Shown: piece by piece, positions 44,316 through 53,925 of the stretch | How the letters are laid out: every line of letters begins with the position of its first letter | How positions within the stretch are numbered: the first letter of the stretch is position 1 | Source: CAZDWZ01 sp964509425 | GTDB taxonomy: Bacteria; Bdellovibrionota_C; UBA2361; SZUA-149; CAZDWZ01 | Direction: 5' to 3' | DNA: 64,000 nucleotides | NCBI GenBank assembly: GCA_964509425.1 | Contig: CAZDWZ010000002.1 | Location: 372,001 to 436,000, forward strand | Notes under the pieces: generated by a model | What the model was told of the DNA's origin: nothing | The model's database searches: none | The model's input: the letters and a program-made list of their open reading frames with translations, nothing else | Made by a program: the position numbers and the translations under genes

Positions 44316-45962
44316 ATGGAGCAATCGGTTATGACTTACGGGTTCGTCGTTCTCCTCGTGTATGCATTTCTACTCACCGCTCTTGTCTTCCGAAATCGAT
44401 CACAAAAACACACGTTGACGCCGAGTCGGCCTGAATCGGGCCAAGAAATTGAAAGTGATCAAGAGATCCTTCGCGTATTGGTGAATACGACATCCAACGT
44501 AATTTTCGTGAAAGATGAGGAAGGAAAGTACTTATACGTTAACTCTCGATTCGAGGAACTTTTCCACCTAAAGACCGCGCAAATTTTTGGACGAACCGAC
44601 CTTGAAATTTTCCCGGAGGACGTGGCGATTGCGCTTCGCATGAACGATGCAACGGTGCTTCGAACAAAAACAACGATTGAAGTCGAAGAAATGGTGCCGC
44701 AATCCGGCGCGACCCATACCTACCTCTCCACCAAATTTCCTCTCCACCTAAAGAACTCGAACCGCACGGTGCTCGGAGGTGTGGCGACGGACATCACCGT
44801 CGTGAAGGATTATCAGCGGCGTTTGGAAGAGGTGAACCTCTTTCTCGATTCCATCATTGAAAACATCCCAAGCATGATCTTCATCAAAGACGCTGAGAAT
44901 CTCAGCTTCCGAAAAGTAAATAGAGCAGCAGAAGACGTCCTAGGATTCTCGCGGCTCGAACTTTTGGGGAAAAATGATTTCGATTTTTTCCCAAGCGATC
45001 AAGCAAAATTTTTTACCGACCACGACCGAAATGTTCTGAACGTCGAAAAATTCATCGATATCCCAGAGGAACTTGTCCAGACCAAGTCCATGGGGACGAG
45101 AGTGTTGCACACGAAGAAGCTCTCCTTGGACGACAACTTGGGCCGTCCGCAGTTTTTGATTGGAATTTCCGAAGATATCACCGAGCGAATGCAGGCCCAG
45201 AAGGTGCTAGAATCCTTCAGCCGGGAGCTGCAGGCCGAGGTCACGCGCCAGACCGAGGAAGTTCGCCGTCATTCCGCAGAACTGGAGCGAAGCAACCATG
45301 AGCTGAAACAATTTGCGTATGCCGCTTCCCATGACCTGAAATCTCCTCTTCGCGCCATTCACAACTACGCTTCATGGATTACTGAAGATTTGGGAGAGGG
45401 TGTTCCGGCGACCTCGAAACGCTATCTCACGCTCTTGCAAAGCCGGATTCAGAGGATGGACAATTTGCTGGACGATCTGCTTCTTTACTCCAAGGCCGGG
45501 ACGACGCAGCTCGATATCGTTCCGGTACAACTCTCGGCGCTCGTTAAAGAAACCATTGATTTTTTGAATTTTCCGGACAGTTTTACCGTCGCATCCGAGG
45601 TCGAAGCGATTACGGTAAACACCCATAAAGTGCCTCTCGAACAATGCCTGCGCAACTTGATTGGGAACGCGATAAAACATCATGACCGTCGGGACGGCAA
45701 CGTAACGGTTAGCTCCGAAGTTGACGACAAAATGATCGTATTCTCCGTCCGAGACGACGGAACCGGAATTGCCAGAGAGCACCACTCACGAATCTTCGAA
45801 ATGTTTGCGACCCTCCGTCCGAGAGACGAAGTGGAAGGAAGCGGTATGGGTCTTGCTCTCGTTAAAAAAACTGCCGAGGGACTCGGCGGCTCGGTCACCG
45901 TCGAGTCGGAGCCCGGAAAAGGATCGTGTTTTAGACTTTCCTGGCCGTATTATAATGAATAA
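44316..45962 (+). CDS. PAS-containing sensor histidine kinase
   Basis: The 548-residue product has an N-terminal membrane helix (YGFVVLLVYAFLLTALVF), two PAS domains (~45-160 and ~170-300; NVIFVKDEEGKYLYVNSRFE, SMIFIKDAENLSFRKVNRAA), a coiled-coil linker, HisKA with intact H-box YAASHDLKSPLRAIHNYASW and HATPase (NLIGNAIKHH, DDGTGIAREHHSRIFEMF, GSGMGLALVKKTAE). All key residues are present. The SHDLKSPL-type kinase with a short receiver downstream recalls Cph1/Rcp1 pairs. It ends 43 bases before that receiver gene. ATG 44331 is an alternative start. Confidence 0.92.
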   Translation: MEQSVMTYGFVVLLVYAFLLTALVFRNRSQKHTLTPSRPESGQEIESDQEILRVLVNTTSNVIFVKDEEGKYLYVNSRFEELFHLKTAQIFGRTDLEIFPEDVAIALRMNDATVLRTKTTIEVEEMVPQSGATHTYLSTKFPLHLKNSNRTVLGGVATDITVVKDYQRRLEEVNLFLDSIIENIPSMIFIKDAENLSFRKVNRAAEDVLGFSRLELLGKNDFDFFPSDQAKFFTDHDRNVLNVEKFIDIPEELVQTKSMGTRVLHTKKLSLDDNLGRPQFLIGISEDITERMQAQKVLESFSRELQAEVTRQTEEVRRHSAELERSNHELKQFAYAASHDLKSPLRAIHNYASWITEDLGEGVPATSKRYLTLLQSRIQRMDNLLDDLLLYSKAGTTQLDIVPVQLSALVKETIDFLNFPDSFTVASEVEAITVNTHKVPLEQCLRNLIGNAIKHHDRRDGNVTVSSEVDDKMIVFSVRDDGTGIAREHHSRIFEMFATLRPRDEVEGSGMGLALVKKTAEGLGGSVTVESEPGKGSCFRLSWPYYNE

Positions 45963-46005
45963 ACTCTTCGACCAGATGTAATGTAGTTTGGAAGGAAGTA
46001 TAGTT

Positions 46006-46386
46006 GTGAAACTTTATCTGGTTGAAGACGATCAGGCAGACGTCGAAGCAATATCTCGAATATTTGGGAGTGCGGATATTCCGCCACTCGGAATGATTTT
46101 CCGAGACGGACAAGAAGCCTACGAATATTTTCAGTCCCACTCCGCGGAGGTAAAAGCACCGCATCTTTTGCTCCTCGACCTCAACACCCCAAGAATGAAC
46201 GGTTTAGAGCTTCTCCGGCGGGTTCGTGCCGACGATGCGCTGAAAGGACTTCGAGTTGTGGTCATCACCACAAGCCGGCACGCCGATGATGAGAGCGCGG
46301 CCCGCGAGCTCGGTGCGCTCGACTTCATCAACAAGGCCGACCTTGGGTCAAAACTTCTGCCGTGTCTTTCAAAATTGAAGATTTGA
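46006..46386 (+). CDS. Rcp1-type single-domain response regulator
   Basis: The 126-residue receiver starts KLYLVEDDQADVEAI and has its acceptor Asp in LLLLDLNTPRMNGLELLRRV, Thr in VITTSR, and Lys in FINKADLG. This is the Rcp1 subtype common next to bacteriophytochrome-like kinases. The start is taken as GTG 46006; an in-frame ATG at 45988 is possible. It follows the PAS-kinase gene closely and is likely its partner. There is no output domain, so it may act by binding or as a phosphate shuttle. Confidence 0.9.
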   Translation: MKLYLVEDDQADVEAISRIFGSADIPPLGMIFRDGQEAYEYFQSHSAEVKAPHLLLLDLNTPRMNGLELLRRVRADDALKGLRVVVITTSRHADDESAARELGALDFINKADLGSKLLPCLSKLKI

Positions 46387-46627
46387 GGGATGCCGGGGGA
46401 GGGAAGAGCTGGTTTGCCTCCGCGTCACTGCAAGGAGATTGGTGTCGCTCAGGACAAGCTCGCCGGGGGGACGGTAGACTTGTTTGACACTTTCTCTCCT
46501 TACAGTGACAGAGATTGGCCCAGACGCAGTAGCGGAAGCATTACTTTCTTCAATAAATGTCCTCCTCTATTAGTTAACTTCACTCCGTGATTCGAGACGG
46601 ACGAACCGCCTCTGCTCAAGCACATCA

Positions 46628-49138
46628 TCACTGAACATTCGTCGGAACCACGAATTCCAGGGCCTGATTTCCGTCGCGGCGCATCCGATACAAGTGTCCG
46701 AGGACGGAGCCTTGAGTCTCCGAGCGCAGGAACATTGGACCGTATTGATCAGCGCTGAGTCCAAGGGCTCCTAACGACGAGAGCGAAATCCATCTCGAAC
46801 CCTTGGCGTTTACATCAACCGAAACTTGCGCCGGAGTGCCGTCGGGCTTAGTCACTGCGATGACGATCGTCTCGTCGTTGTCCGAGATGTTCGAGATCGC
46901 GAGCAGGTTCTCCATTTGCAAGTATGTATTGTAGCTTCCGATGTAGCTGTCGCCCGCTGGCTCTCTTGATTGAGTTGGCGTCAGCCCGAGAAGATTTCCG
47001 GAGGGATCCTTGAAGTAGAACATACTCTGCACTTCAAGCGAGCGCGGCAGCGACGGACGGATCCGGGTGAACCCATTCGGCATTTCGCCCAGAATCGCTG
47101 AAACGTTGACGTGGAGCTGAGCCTTCGGCGCGAGTCGCTTCGTGTCGGTCAACACCAAGCTTCCTGCAGTGTCGAAGACGTCGATAGCAACATCGTTCGC
47201 TGAATCCGTCGTATTCACGATCTCCACCCAGTTTTCCAAATTGTTTTCTCGAAGGACCGGAACGTAAGTCTCCAGTTCTTCCGGACGGTCCGCGAGAAGA
47301 GGCAACGCGAACTCGAATGGAGCATTAGCAGTGGGATCCTCGGCTCCGTAACCATAGCGGTTGGCGACGGAGACATAGGGAGCCTGAAGATCATCAGGGA
47401 TGATCTCATTTAATCCCACTGCATTTCGTCCGGGGAACTGGTGCCCGCCGTCGATGTCGCGGCGTCCCATCGGCTCAATCGGCACCGAGCGTCTGAAGAT
47501 TTCGTTCCCGGCTTGGTCGTATCGGACGAGAGTGTAGTTATGAAACCGCGAGTCGAGGTTCACAATCGTAATCCAATTCGCAACTAAGTTTCGTGTGCTC
47601 GCCGGATTGCGGCTCGGCTGAAACGTGTTGTACGTCGTGTCTGATCTTCCGCGAATCGCATTCGCAAACGGGATGGTGTAGGCGAATTCGATCGCGTTTG
47701 TCGCCAAGTTGTTTCTGTAATACACCGTGCGCCCGGTGAATTGCTGGTGACTAAAGATAAGCCGGACGAGACCGTATGTATCGCGCCCAAAACCTTCAAC
47801 GGCATTCAGAACGACGTCTTGCTGTTTGAAAGCCCCAATATTCAGGTGCAACGTGCTCCGCTTCACACCAAAGATATCGAACATTTCAAGCTTAACTTGG
47901 AGCGGGGTAGCGCTTTTGTTCACAATCTCCGAGATGTTGATCAGATCGATAAAACCGTTCCACATTGAATACAGCTCCGTCTCAAGCGCTGGTTTCAGAT
48001 AGGTCGAAACACCGGTAATATCTGAATCGGTAACCGTAACGGTTGCAGAGTCCTCGAAGTCGGTCTGCCCTTGAATGCGGCAACCCCAGCCTGGATCTTT
48101 CGAAGTCAGGCGATAAACTCCGGTGGGCACATTCAAGAAGCAATAGTTTCCGTTAGCATCGGATTCGGCTTCGAATTCGTTCAGCGTAAGCTTGATAAGC
48201 GGCATCACCGTCCCTCGAAGAGTTGCAGTCCGGAGATTTCCGCATACCCGATACGTTGGAGGAGTTTGCGCACCGCAGGAGGTTCCGTCGGCACGCACAT
48301 CGAGCGCCAAGAAATCCAAATTCACGTCGATTGCAGGCAAGATTGGCAAGATAAACGGCGACGTCGGCTCAATGCAAAGCCCCGCTTTAACCGCCGTGAG
48401 GTCGGGAGTCGCAAAGAAGTCGACATTCGGAATCGCATAATTCCCGTTAATGTCGGTGTTTACACTCCCGTAATCCTCGGCCGTGATTCTGACATCGGGA
48501 AGCCCAATCCCTCGATGAAGAACTCGACCTCGAATGGTCCGCTTGAGAAGCGACGCAATCCAAGACAGGTCGATGTCATCCACGACGTTGACCACTCGCT
48601 CAGCGCCTTCGAAGACATAGCCCGGTTTAGAAAGCCGAACCGTCAAAAGCGTTCCCCAAGGAATTCCACCGCAGTGAAACCATCCGTGATTATCAGTGTA
48701 GAACTGCCCAAACTCCCCGAGGTCGACGAGCGCCTGGGCGACGCCCAAGCCATTCACGACCACTCGGCCGGACACCGTATGGGTCCTCGGCAATGCCTTG
48801 AAATTCGCCGTCGCGCTGCCGATGGCAACGCCTAGCCGTATCGCAGGTTCAAACTCAAAACCGGGCTTTGCCGCGGTGAGAGTATACACATTGGCGATGA
48901 GAGCGTTGTGGAAGGAATATCGGCCATCACTCCCCGTGCTGGTTGACCCGAGTAAACCTCCATGAATCGTCACTCCCTGGAGAGGCGCGCCATTGTGCGT
49001 GACCTGTCCGGAGACGGTGTAGAACAATCCCGTCGCATGGGAATACCTTGGTAGAGCCATCAAGATGAACAGGAACGCGAGAATAAAAATGATCCCATGA
49101 ATCGGTTTTGAATTTCTTTCAGCTATCGCGGTTTGCAT
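46628..49138 (-). CDS. Large secreted protein with carboxypeptidase-regulatory-like domains and beta modules
   Basis: The 836-residue secreted protein has a signal segment (GIIFILAFLFILMALPRYSHA) and about four carboxypeptidase regulatory-like (CarboxypepD_reg/SdrD-type) domains in residues ~40-370 (TVSGQVTHNGAPLQGVTIHG, TVSGRVVVNGLGVAQALVD, TIRGRVLHRGIGLPDVRIT). The rest carries repeated beta modules with the theme N-W-V-E-I-V-N-x-T and a G-S-L at the turn, as in the protein at 23068-25068. GGGAGGAGCG precedes ATG 49138. Role in the envelope or outside unknown. Confidence 0.8.
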   Translation of the reverse strand: MQTAIAERNSKPIHGIIFILAFLFILMALPRYSHATGLFYTVSGQVTHNGAPLQGVTIHGGLLGSTSTGSDGRYSFHNALIANVYTLTAAKPGFEFEPAIRLGVAIGSATANFKALPRTHTVSGRVVVNGLGVAQALVDLGEFGQFYTDNHGWFHCGGIPWGTLLTVRLSKPGYVFEGAERVVNVVDDIDLSWIASLLKRTIRGRVLHRGIGLPDVRITAEDYGSVNTDINGNYAIPNVDFFATPDLTAVKAGLCIEPTSPFILPILPAIDVNLDFLALDVRADGTSCGAQTPPTYRVCGNLRTATLRGTVMPLIKLTLNEFEAESDANGNYCFLNVPTGVYRLTSKDPGWGCRIQGQTDFEDSATVTVTDSDITGVSTYLKPALETELYSMWNGFIDLINISEIVNKSATPLQVKLEMFDIFGVKRSTLHLNIGAFKQQDVVLNAVEGFGRDTYGLVRLIFSHQQFTGRTVYYRNNLATNAIEFAYTIPFANAIRGRSDTTYNTFQPSRNPASTRNLVANWITIVNLDSRFHNYTLVRYDQAGNEIFRRSVPIEPMGRRDIDGGHQFPGRNAVGLNEIIPDDLQAPYVSVANRYGYGAEDPTANAPFEFALPLLADRPEELETYVPVLRENNLENWVEIVNTTDSANDVAIDVFDTAGSLVLTDTKRLAPKAQLHVNVSAILGEMPNGFTRIRPSLPRSLEVQSMFYFKDPSGNLLGLTPTQSREPAGDSYIGSYNTYLQMENLLAISNISDNDETIVIAVTKPDGTPAQVSVDVNAKGSRWISLSSLGALGLSADQYGPMFLRSETQGSVLGHLYRMRRDGNQALEFVVPTNVQ

Positions 49139-49368
49139 AACGCTCCTCCCCTATTTCCGGCCTCTGCGGCAGATTTTTCGCTGCAGAAACTCTTTGCACA
49201 GGGTTCAAATCGTTTTTTTAGCGAATTCGCTGAAGGCTACAGGGGTGAGGAGTCGTTGAGTGTTCGATGAGTTTCCTCATCTTCGAGAAGTGAGATTGAC
49301 GAAGACCAAACAAGATGCCAATTTTCAGTTCCTAATTTGATTCAAGATAGAGACCTCGCAGAAACCTC

Positions 49369-50058
49369 ATGGAGAAGACTACTAAGCTCTTACTGGTCGA
49401 AGATGACATCGACATCGCAAATTTGTTGGTGCATCAGCTCGAATCGCACGGCTTCCAAGTGAAGCATGCGGCGCAAGGTCACGAGTGCCTACCTCTGGCT
49501 ACATCGTTTGCTCCTGAGCTCATCCTGATGGACATGAATCTCGGCGACGTCACTGGCCTCCAGGTGTGCGGCGATCTCGAACAGAACTCAGAGACCGGCA
49601 AGATTCCGGTCGTGTTCCTCAGCAGCCTCGATACGGATTCCGTGATCATCGATGCTCTCGAGCGACGAGGAGTGTACGACTTCGTGAGCAAACGGAGCAG
49701 CATCGATATTCTCGTTGCAAGAATCCGGAACATCCTTCGACTCGTTCAGCGGGAAGAATCGACTTCAGGTGATCTTACCTGCGGGAACCTGAGATTGGAC
49801 CCGGTCACGTTTCGTCTTTGGGTAGACGGGACGGAGCTTTCTCTCACCGTCAGCGAGTTCCGACTCCTCCAGATGTTTATGGAAGTCCCCGATCGCGTGT
49901 TCGACCGGCAGGAGATCATCTTAAAGGTCCACGGCAGCAACTACCCCGTAACGGAACGATCGGTTGACACACTGGTGAAGTCACTTCGCCAGAAGCTGGG
50001 ACCGGCGGGCGAAAACATCGAAACGGTGCGCGGCGCCGGATACCGCATCAAGCCGTAA
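49369..50058 (+). CDS. OmpR/PhoB-type response regulator
   Basis: The 229-residue DNA-binding regulator has a receiver with LLLVEDDIDIA, acceptor Asp in LILMDMNLGD near residue 53, and Lys in FVSKRSS. The winged helix follows (LRLDPVTFRLWVDGTELSLT, SVDTLVKSLRQKLG, VRGAGYRIKP). No kinase lies beside it; it diverges from the large secreted protein gene and may control it. All key residues are present. The target is unknown. Confidence 0.92.
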   Translation: MEKTTKLLLVEDDIDIANLLVHQLESHGFQVKHAAQGHECLPLATSFAPELILMDMNLGDVTGLQVCGDLEQNSETGKIPVVFLSSLDTDSVIIDALERRGVYDFVSKRSSIDILVARIRNILRLVQREESTSGDLTCGNLRLDPVTFRLWVDGTELSLTVSEFRLLQMFMEVPDRVFDRQEIILKVHGSNYPVTERSVDTLVKSLRQKLGPAGENIETVRGAGYRIKP

Positions 50059-50098
50059 AATCGAACTCCCCCCGTTCTCCGCGAGCCTCGGGCGTCAA

Positions 50099-50122
50099 CG
50101 GGTCTATCGGCGGGTCTATCGG
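50099..50122. repeat. Tandem 12-base duplication
   Basis: CGGGTCTATCGG occurs twice in perfect tandem, between the convergent response-regulator gene and the P/Q-rich gene. Too short to interpret. Confidence 0.6.
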
Positions 50123-50195
50123 CGTTGGCGATCTCACCGGAGCGGCAACACCAGCGGCGGCGGTGGAAACTTCCCGTTTCTGGTTTTCTCCGGAT

Positions 50196-51503
50196 CTATT
50201 TCTGCCGAGCCGCCGAAGCTCCCTTAGCAAAGATATCAATCACCGCAATATGACGATCCGAAATTTGCTGCCGTTCGATGATTTCAGCAAATGACTCTTC
50301 ATCCTTGAAGACGGTGTTGAATTTGATAGTCCGCCAATTTTGAGAGAGTGAATGCCACGCGAGCGGTCCCGCTCCGCTCGGCTCCGACCTCCAGCCAATC
50401 TCAAAACTTCCGGTGTCCGTGCACCGGAGAAACAACTTTCCCCCTTTCTCATCAAACTTCGCACCGGTGATCGTGAAGGTCGATGGTTGATCCGGAACAG
50501 GAGAAAATCCGGCGCCGGCAAGCATCGCTTTGTTGGACCTCACGATGGATTTCTGAAGCTCGAGAAGCCGCTCTTCAAAAACTTTGAACTTGGCTTCAAG
50601 AGCCGCGACTGCCGGATCGGGCACCGGAGCCGGAATCGGGTTCGGAATCGGCTTCTCCGCTGGAGTCGGCTTCTTCTCAAAGTCCGGAATACTCTTGATG
50701 CTCGGAACGGGGATCAACGGAATCGCGCCGGGATCCGGGGCGGGAATCGGAGTCGGTTCCGGAGCTTGCGGGGCCGGCGCGGAATCCAACGTACGAAGCG
50801 TGAAAGCATCTGCAACCGTTTTCACATCCGCCGTGCCGTTTCCGAATTTTTTATGGAAAGCGACATATACCTTGTCCGGGCTTTCTTCCACTCCCACTCT
50901 TTGAACATGGATTCCATCTTTCGTGTTGATGGACCATTCACCGTCTCGAAGCGTATACGTGCCGAAATCCGCATTTCCGGCACCGACGACATTCTTCAAC
51001 TGGAACTCCGAATTTCTCTGGACGCGAAACACAAATATCTGGCTGTACGCCTCGTCCTTGGAGGAATAAACTTCGACTTCAGGGGTCGCATTGCCAAGCT
51101 TCTTTCCGAGGCAATTCTCGGGCGCCGCAGTTTCAACCGTGGTCGGCGGCAACACCGCGGGTGGAGGTGAAGAAACCTGTCCTTGAGTTGGAAGTCCGAT
51201 AACTGCTCCAAGAGACGGACTTGGAACCGACAAGATTTGACTTGGAATCTGCTGGCCGTACCCTGGTTGAACCTGTCCAGGTGCAACAAAACCGGATTGA
51301 ATGAAAACGGGTTGAACGGGCTGCATCGTGCAACCGGGTTGCATCGGGAAACCGGATTGCACATAGACCGCTCCGGGCTGTACCGGATGCACCGAGATCG
51401 TTTGCCCGGGGAACGGCTGAGGCACAACCGAGTGGCCGGAAACGATCGGTTGGACGTTGGACAGTGGTCGCTGAAACGGCGGATACATAATCTCATCCTT
51501 CAT
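50196..51503 (-). CDS. Pro/Gln-rich protein of unknown function
   Basis: This 435-residue protein has no signal peptide. The first ~110 residues are rich in Pro, Gln and Val (PGQTISVHPVQPG, MQPGCTMQPVQP). A folded domain (residues ~135-230; VFRVQRNSEFQLKNVVGAG, DGEWSINTKDGIHVQRVGVE) follows, then a Pro/Ala linker (PTPIPAPDPGAIPLIPVP), a coiled coil (VAALEAKFKVFEERLLELQK) and a C-terminal beta domain (SFEIGWRSEPSGAGPL). I do not recognise it. The N-terminal region resembles exposed linkers. It lies between two two-component loci. Confidence 0.75.
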   Translation of the reverse strand: MKDEIMYPPFQRPLSNVQPIVSGHSVVPQPFPGQTISVHPVQPGAVYVQSGFPMQPGCTMQPVQPVFIQSGFVAPGQVQPGYGQQIPSQILSVPSPSLGAVIGLPTQGQVSSPPPAVLPPTTVETAAPENCLGKKLGNATPEVEVYSSKDEAYSQIFVFRVQRNSEFQLKNVVGAGNADFGTYTLRDGEWSINTKDGIHVQRVGVEESPDKVYVAFHKKFGNGTADVKTVADAFTLRTLDSAPAPQAPEPTPIPAPDPGAIPLIPVPSIKSIPDFEKKPTPAEKPIPNPIPAPVPDPAVAALEAKFKVFEERLLELQKSIVRSNKAMLAGAGFSPVPDQPSTFTITGAKFDEKGGKLFLRCTDTGSFEIGWRSEPSGAGPLAWHSLSQNWRTIKFNTVFKDEESFAEIIERQQISDRHIAVIDIFAKGASAARQK

Positions 51504-51696
51504 AGGCGCCTCGTTTCAATCGAAGCGCACGCTCTGAAAGAATTATTCAGATTCGTGAAACGAGAAGCGCTACGATGAGACTAAGTCTGAAGTGCGTCTG
51601 GCAAACGAGTTGATGTTCCTAGCGAGAATGGGATTTGTCTATGTGACCACGCTACACGCGAGCTTGCCACCGAACCTATAGCGATGGGGGGCTCTT

Positions 51697-53136
51697 TCAA
51701 CGAAGAGATCCGTCAATTGACCCCACGACCGCCTGCTCGAAAAGCGGAATGCGCAAATAAACGGCAAAAATATCCGTGCCGTTTTCGACCTCCTCGAGAG
51801 ATCCTTGGTAGCTCACGAGGATTTGCCTTGCCACGAGAAGGCCAAGCTTGGGAATTTGCCTGCTCGAACTGTCATCCGAGTGGTGCAAACGTTTTTTTGT
51901 TGCGAGCGACATCTTAATTTCCGAATCACCGCGAGAGACGGTAATGTGAATTAACGAATCCGCGGCTGCGGTTCGGGTAACTGCCCGCAACACGTTGTTC
52001 AGAGCACGCGTGAACAGCTCGATTTTCATTTTTGGCGGTGGGAGGCTGCTCTCTATCGCCACGTCGAAAGCGAGATTGTTACTCTTTGCAAATGGTTGGT
52101 ACTGCATCAGGAGGTCATCAAGGACCGCCTCCACCGAAAACTCAAGGAGTTCGTGAGCGGAGCCGGACTCCCCCAGAGTCGCGAGATCAAAAAGGTCATG
52201 GAGCACCTCGTCGAGCAGGAGAATACTCTCCCGCACTTCTGGAGCTTCGGCTTCGAACGTCTCCGCCCGAAGCCGAAGATGAGTGGCCGGGGCTCTCAGG
52301 TCATGAGACAGGTTCGCGATCATCTCCTGCCGCCGTGAGTCTTGGGCTTTCAAGCTGCGAATATTTGTCTCCACGGTCTCGGCCATATCATTCACGGTGC
52401 GAGCGAACTGCCCCAACTCGTCGTTTCCGTCGTCGTGCACACGCTCACCGAGGTTTCCGGCGGCATGCGCTCGAACCACATTGGAAATAATTCGAAATCG
52501 GCGAGTATGCTGCATCAGCATAAACATGACGATCGACATCGCAGCGCAAACCGGAATAATGGCCAATGAATATCTGGTCCAAAGGGACCCGCTCATCCAA
52601 GCCAACTGAAGAGCGGTGTCGCCTCGCTTGCTGCCCCAGGGCTCCACGTAGAAGTAGCCCTTCATGCTTCCGAGCAAGAGCGGCGCGACCACAAAGACCC
52701 GTTCCGCTCGTGTCATTGGATGGATCATCACCTGTGGAGATCCGCTCGCTGGGCTCTCGACGAAGCGTTTGAGCTTTCGCACGGGGAGCCTACTCCTTGG
52801 GAATGTTTCTGGAACTCCCAAGCCATAAAGGACTTCGCCATTTGCATTCACGATGTACGCGAGCATCCCCGGATTGAAATCGGCGATCCTGCCAGACAAC
52901 TCCTGCTGATCGGCCTTGCTCAGAACCCCAGAATGCATCAAGTGCTGGATTCGCTCGGCCAGCAACTGCGTGGAATCACGATAGGTGTAGACTTCCGCCG
53001 TATAGAAAATCTGCGTCGAAAACCGAAACAGCAGATGGGCGAAGAAAACACATCCGGTGAGCGAGATGATTATAAAGAGAGTGACCAGGCCCCAACTAAA
53101 GGTATTTGAGAAGCGCGGTTCACTCTGTTTCTTCAC
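51697..53136 (-). CDS. HAMP sensor histidine kinase with abnormal ATP lid
   Basis: The 479-residue kinase has two membrane helices (~15-40 and ~190-210) around a periplasmic sensor, HAMP (~212-265) and HisKA with intact H-box NLSHDLRAPATHLRLRAE. In the ATPase domain the N-box is recognisable (RALNNVLRAVTRT), but the G1 box D-x-G-x-G is replaced by LATKKRLHHSDDSS, and G2 is reduced to PKLGLLVARQ. ATP binding would be altered. It overlaps the upstream regulator gene by four bases (ATGA), typical of cognate pairs. The regulator at 53133 is probably its partner. Confidence 0.9.
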   Translation of the reverse strand: MKKQSEPRFSNTFSWGLVTLFIIISLTGCVFFAHLLFRFSTQIFYTAEVYTYRDSTQLLAERIQHLMHSGVLSKADQQELSGRIADFNPGMLAYIVNANGEVLYGLGVPETFPRSRLPVRKLKRFVESPASGSPQVMIHPMTRAERVFVVAPLLLGSMKGYFYVEPWGSKRGDTALQLAWMSGSLWTRYSLAIIPVCAAMSIVMFMLMQHTRRFRIISNVVRAHAAGNLGERVHDDGNDELGQFARTVNDMAETVETNIRSLKAQDSRRQEMIANLSHDLRAPATHLRLRAETFEAEAPEVRESILLLDEVLHDLFDLATLGESGSAHELLEFSVEAVLDDLLMQYQPFAKSNNLAFDVAIESSLPPPKMKIELFTRALNNVLRAVTRTAAADSLIHITVSRGDSEIKMSLATKKRLHHSDDSSSRQIPKLGLLVARQILVSYQGSLEEVENGTDIFAVYLRIPLFEQAVVGSIDGSLR

Positions 53137-53858
53137 ACCGTTTCCGAAATTTCATCTGTCGCCGCGAAGCGATATCCGACGCCTCGCACTGTTTTCAATA
53201 GGACTGGCTGAGATGGATTATCTTCTATTTTCGCTCTCAGTCTTGCAAGATGCACTGTCAAAGTATCATCATGGTTTCCACTGTGATAGCCGAGAACGGA
53301 CTCGATAATCTCCTGCCGCTCGAAGGTTCGGCCAGGATTACTCGCGAAAAACAGTAAAAGGTCATATTCGAGCCGCGTCAGGGCGACCAAATCCTTCCCC
53401 TTCCAGACCCGATGGCCCTCGGAGTCTATCTTGAGGCTGCCGAACATCATCTGGTTCGGCTTCACATCGGTGGTGGCATAAGCACTCTGACGGGAGAACA
53501 GGCGTCGAATGCGTGCGCCAAGCTCCTTGGTCCCAAACGGTTTGGTCACGTAATCGTCGGCGCCAAGTTCAAGTCCGAGAACTCGATCGATCTCGTCGGT
53601 CCGTCCGGTCAGGAACAACATTGGCACCCGGGGATAGCGGACCCGCAACTGCCGGCAAATATCTAGACCTGAGAGATTCGGAAGATTCACGTCGAGGATA
53701 ATGAGATCGAACTGAACGGAGAGACCCTTTTTCAGCCCCTCTTCTCCGTCACAAACCGCAATGAGAGAGTATCCCATCTCAACCTCGCAAAGTTGCGCGA
53801 CCTTCTGGACAATCTCTTTGTCATCTTCGACCAACAGTATCGATTTTTTTTGTGTCAC
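53133..53858 (-). CDS. OmpR/PhoB-type response regulator paired with kinase
   Basis: The 241-residue regulator has the receiver (SILLVEDDKEIV, acceptor Asp in LIILDVNLPNLSG near residue 53, Lys in YVTKPFGTKEL) and winged helix (LVALTRLEYDLLLFFASNPG, LARLRAKIEDNPS, VRGVGYRFAA). The start is GTG 53858. Four-base overlap with the downstream kinase gene shows coupled translation. Its promoter region (53859-53925) is shared with the divergent FG-GAP protein gene, a plausible target. Confidence 0.93.
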   Translation of the reverse strand: MTQKKSILLVEDDKEIVQKVAQLCEVEMGYSLIAVCDGEEGLKKGLSVQFDLIILDVNLPNLSGLDICRQLRVRYPRVPMLFLTGRTDEIDRVLGLELGADDYVTKPFGTKELGARIRRLFSRQSAYATTDVKPNQMMFGSLKIDSEGHRVWKGKDLVALTRLEYDLLLFFASNPGRTFERQEIIESVLGYHSGNHDDTLTVHLARLRAKIEDNPSQPVLLKTVRGVGYRFAATDEISETV

Positions 53859-53925
53859 GTTATTTATCTCTTCTGTTTCTGCAGTCGTCCGAGCATCTAT
53901 TGCCCTATGAAAGGATAGCGTAAGA

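Noticed and set aside
48071..48835. Plus-strand frame of 254 codons opposite the large secreted protein
   Set aside because: No start context and no motifs; the minus strand carries clear carboxypeptidase-regulatory-like domains.
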